A DNA stretch of 54,701 nt, taken from positions 1 to 54,701 of the forward strand of contig CALJES010000017.1 of assembly GCA_938074205.1 (NCBI GenBank), read 5' to 3'. Below, piece after piece: positions 53,601 to 54,701 of this stretch. The notes under the pieces were generated by a model. The model worked only from the letters and a program-made list of their open reading frames with translations, ran no database searches and had not been told where the DNA came from. Each line of letters opens with the position of its first letter. Positions within the stretch are counted from its first letter, which is position 1. This DNA comes from an uncultured bacterium. Lineage in GTDB: Bacteria > Armatimonadota > UBA5829. Position numbers and translations under genes: made by a program.

Positions 53601-54273
53601 TGCCGTTCCACTTGAATTGGAAATATCTGGCATTTGTGCGATCCTCGATATAGAGATTGTTATCCTCGTCAAAGTCCAGGCCCCAGGGAGCACTGCCACC
53701 GAAGCCCTCGGTTGGAACAGGAAGCATGCCTTTCAGCGTGCCGTCAGCATAGAACTCGTATACGCCCTTTGCCTTACCGCCCGCAGTAGACCAATTGGAG
53801 ACATAGATTCTACCGTACAGTTCACTGTTGGGATCGCGGTTTATAGTGATTCCGTATGGTCTCCAACCCTCAGAGGTGCCGTCAGGGTTCACCTTTTCCC
53901 AAATGGGAACTAGCATTTTGTTATCCGGCGGGTCACCGGGACCGTATACAGCAGCTCCCGTAGCAGTAATGCGCACTTTGTAGTTACCTGCAGGCGGCAC
54001 AGGCGATTGGCTGGCGGGGTCCCACTGAAGATCAGTGTGGATCCCCTTTGTGCAGTGAGCGTCCGGATGTGTGAATGACCACGACTTTGCCACCCAACCG
54101 TCTGAGGTTCTGACGATTTCTACTGTGACGCTAGTAGCATCTTTGTTTAGCAGGTAAGTGATCTGGTAGGGGCAATTCCCTGTCAGGCTTACCTCGTACA
54201 CGCCTATGCCCGCCCAAGACACACCAGCAGTGAGAAAGGCGATGCATAGAACTACGAAGAATGCTTTTTTCAT
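50620..54273 (-). CDS. Giant secreted beta-propeller and OB-like module protein
   Basis: A 1217-residue exported protein. Signal peptide MKKAFFVVLCIAFLTAGVSWAG. Residues 25-115 resemble a FlgD-type Ig domain (VPPAGNYKVRITATG). Residues 140-480 read as NHL-like beta-propeller blades (PYGITINRD, PWGLDFDEDNNLYIEDRT, GIDIYNGDVWIARI). Then come Ig-like parts, a carboxypeptidase-regulatory-like domain (ISGRITEGYTGYPAANVTV ... DADGNYVIDA) and several OB-like modules to the end (LTVKSLGGGWLSD ... GLNTEGVLVRVAGKI ... IDDGSG). It is probably a surface or extracellular binding protein; no catalytic site seen. A G-rich ribosome site precedes the ATG. Confidence 0.88.
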   Translation of the reverse strand: MKKAFFVVLCIAFLTAGVSWAGIGVYEVSLTGNCPYQITYLLNKDATSVTVEIVRTSDGWVAKSWSFTHPDAHCTKGIHTDLQWDPASQSPVPPAGNYKVRITATGAAVYGPGDPPDNKMLVPIWEKVNPDGTSEGWRPYGITINRDPNSELYGRIYVSNWSTAGGKAKGVYEFYADGTLKGMLPVPTEGFGGSAPWGLDFDEDNNLYIEDRTNARYFQFKWNGTQWVQTATKTCQQGRDIAVIGKGDTFRIAETYFSPSAPPSTNSRLAYGKGATPAPPDIRSPLAYGPAIDDTFLGCCFVGNYLYVAGAVGGGIYPETGEISVWDTDQMTPWQATSIRYPQYSRATGIDIYNGDVWIARISGMPTGPNDEQYNYTDPRDTDVPHQKVYKFPLAEMANIDPYNNPPSSFKTYGLATNYSGNKWPYFVKADPAGNVVLTGGQTTIIGVSAAFFGLYEEPLGVPTSHSTTSRMEVYWPGEYIPVFVSGSVTVGESVSNPIIADGNTTTRITVVAEDRNNTPTVNDIASVKIHCPSLGWGTVGDPNSGWAMTLRGRDGYQNTYWNDATVARGSAAGWHTVKVYMFDVHYPQVPVQEGSLQIYVTGGKISGRITEGYTGYPAANVTVKCSVTDAYGTWTTETVTDADGNYVIDATEGANNVVYPAQQPDEVYSGKTYPGATYPAEFNVANAHGATGSWPDNLGETDWPKANISVTLGGTTTGVNGRVWPLVATQVVYKWSIGGYRPGGRTVCAMGVVTRQAADPAKNRKGFNGYYFVGDTKFLGVNMGVKINVRAGDPDVVELDRIVVIGSYDKASGYSAGVVTPTMPPVILSHNNSQLPVRTMDRGTYFTGNVLYSYYRVLDAEVVSVDAANERFTVKLPYDGYQALCVVDTLATTGIILPKVGDRVDMYCVLDQHAPGARSLKPGKPSDVHVIPIASELGVIKRATDGTAIFDSTTNPLVVTYVDVGDIGGYDAGKWFWVEQMNRTGDPKAGVSGLKVYTGATAQYLPPGLQIGDTITRMKGLLNSTGTSQNDYMDKPRELQLTETPTVGPPASLPPFLELTVKSLGGGWLSDVPNPGPGQGTPAVIDQIGPPAVFATGLNTEGVLVRVAGKIVGYGWDPSYRYMWCWIDDGSGTVSDVSAETDYPPNTRMTGVKCVRLFNWFENWPRDPSDIGKIAVVTGISSNKYVSGTGRIRMLHMRCVPGTGGGGLDQLEWVSP

Positions 54274-54333
54274 TAAGGACTCCCCCCTCTCGGTAGTTAA
54301 AAGCCGACCAATCTGAACCGGCTGCAGCGATTA

Positions 54334-54363
54334 ATTATTCCGCATGCTTCGAACAATTAGCAA
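54334..54363 (-). promoter_or_regulatory. Possible promoter of the giant secreted protein
   Basis: On the minus strand TTGCTA (54358-54363), 18 bases, AATAAT (54334-54339). Four and five of six consensus bases match. Confidence 0.4.
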
Positions 54364-54470
54364 TGGTTTGTGTTTGAACAGTTTAAGCAACTTGTGTAGG
54401 AGAATAAGATGCGCTAATCAACCTCCCTCAGAGATTGCACTCTCCGATGTATTGCGCCCAACTGCCCCCT

Positions 54471-54558
54471 ACTACGGAACTGGGGTGGGCCTTCAGAGCC
54501 ATGCTCCTTCGGGCTACCACCCCTTTTCAAGGGGGACAACGCCCCATATTTTCGTAGT
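54471..54558. repeat. Nested palindromic element
   Basis: Outer arms ACTACG (54471-54476) and CGTAGT (54553-54558), then TGGGG (54481-54485) with CCCCA (54542-54546), enclose an inner perfect hairpin CCCCTT-TTC-AAGGGG (54520-54534). It lies between two minus-strand genes and has the look of a structured RNA end or a REP/MITE-like element. No T tract follows. Confidence 0.4.
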
Positions 54559-54611
54559 GGCCGGATTTGATTTTGTGTTTGTTATGCGTTGCCTGGCTCG
54601 AGGCCTATATA

Positions 54612-54701
54612 CTATGATGGGTTGTAGGCCGGAATGATCAGAGCCAAGTTGTCCTTGTAGGTGCGCAGCCAGTAGGAGTTCTTAGCTCTGAGCGTGTCAT
54701 C
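54612..54701 (-). CDS. C-terminal end of an unknown protein (cut by window)
   Basis: An open frame enters from the right edge and stops at TAG (54612-54614). The 29 visible residues include RAKNSYWLRTYKDNLALIIP and end in PAYNPS. The residue make-up looks like real protein, but the piece is too short to name. It is read in the same direction as the secreted proteins to its left. Confidence 0.55.
   Translation of the reverse strand, partial: DDTLRAKNSYWLRTYKDNLALIIPAYNPS

Noticed and set aside
54344-54637. A 97-codon plus-strand frame at the right edge
   Set aside because: It covers the promoter of the giant gene and the nested palindrome, has no ribosome site, and overlaps the better supported C-terminal end on the minus strand.

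Overview
The window looks like a chromosomal piece of a diderm (LPS-making) bacterium, most probably of the Armatimonadota. The grounds are a short prepilin-like protein with the H-X9-DG C-terminal signature, large secreted proteins with repeated 'KDVGG ... GLNNIGxxVRxxGKV' modules, secreted PHP proteins, and a complete set of lipid A genes. The phylum call is inference from protein style; there is no rRNA. No tRNA, rRNA, insertion sequence or integrase was seen, and no CDS appears broken. Promoters of the TTGACA-N16-18-TATAAT type are easy to find.

Layout. 1-582: right end of a CRISPR array (nine identical 30-bp repeats, eight complete spacers; no cas genes in view), followed by a Lys-rich protein of unknown role. 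1297-2804 (minus): prepilin-like protein and cold-shock protein, each with a textbook promoter. 2986-22274 (minus): a roughly 19-kb run of tightly packed genes for the outer membrane. In transcription order it holds OmpH/Skp, an unknown coiled-coil protein, LpxD, LpxC, FabZ, LpxA, LpxB, a Ste14/ICMT-like membrane methyltransferase, MsbA, a DUF374 acyltransferase, WaaA, LpxK, an LpxL-like acyltransferase, two GT9 heptosyltransferase-like enzymes, a WaaE-like GT2, a LolA-like protein, a SAM methyltransferase, a deoxyhypusine-synthase-like protein and a TPR lipoprotein. Together they make, decorate and export lipid A plus core sugar. The UDP-diacylglucosamine hydrolase (LpxH/LpxI/LpxG) is the one missing early step.

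22565-27520 (minus): a two-component pair, a five-GAF + PAS histidine kinase and an NtrC-type activator that ends without a DNA-binding domain. 27664-33830: Nudix hydrolase, PHP phosphoesterase, EamA transporter, small anchored protein, Clp1/Grc3-type polynucleotide kinase, histidine phosphatase and an oxidoreductase. 33973-40099 (plus): one operon of polyprenyl synthase, PfkB kinase, isocitrate dehydrogenase-like enzyme, membrane Fe-S protein and two tandem secreted PHP paralogues. 40323-44090 (minus): a second Gfo/Idh/MocA oxidoreductase and a large secreted glycoside-hydrolase-like protein. 44273-48129 (plus): two adjacent S41 (CtpA) proteins, the first of which has lost its whole catalytic triad, and a polysaccharide deacetylase, suggesting envelope work. 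48171-54273 (minus): three secreted proteins sharing an OB-like module. The right edge carries the last codons of one more minus-strand gene.

The most notable observations are the pseudoprotease/protease pair, the candidate lipid A phosphate methyltransferase inside the lpx operon, the activator without a DNA-binding domain next to its multi-sensor kinase, and the shared secreted module family.
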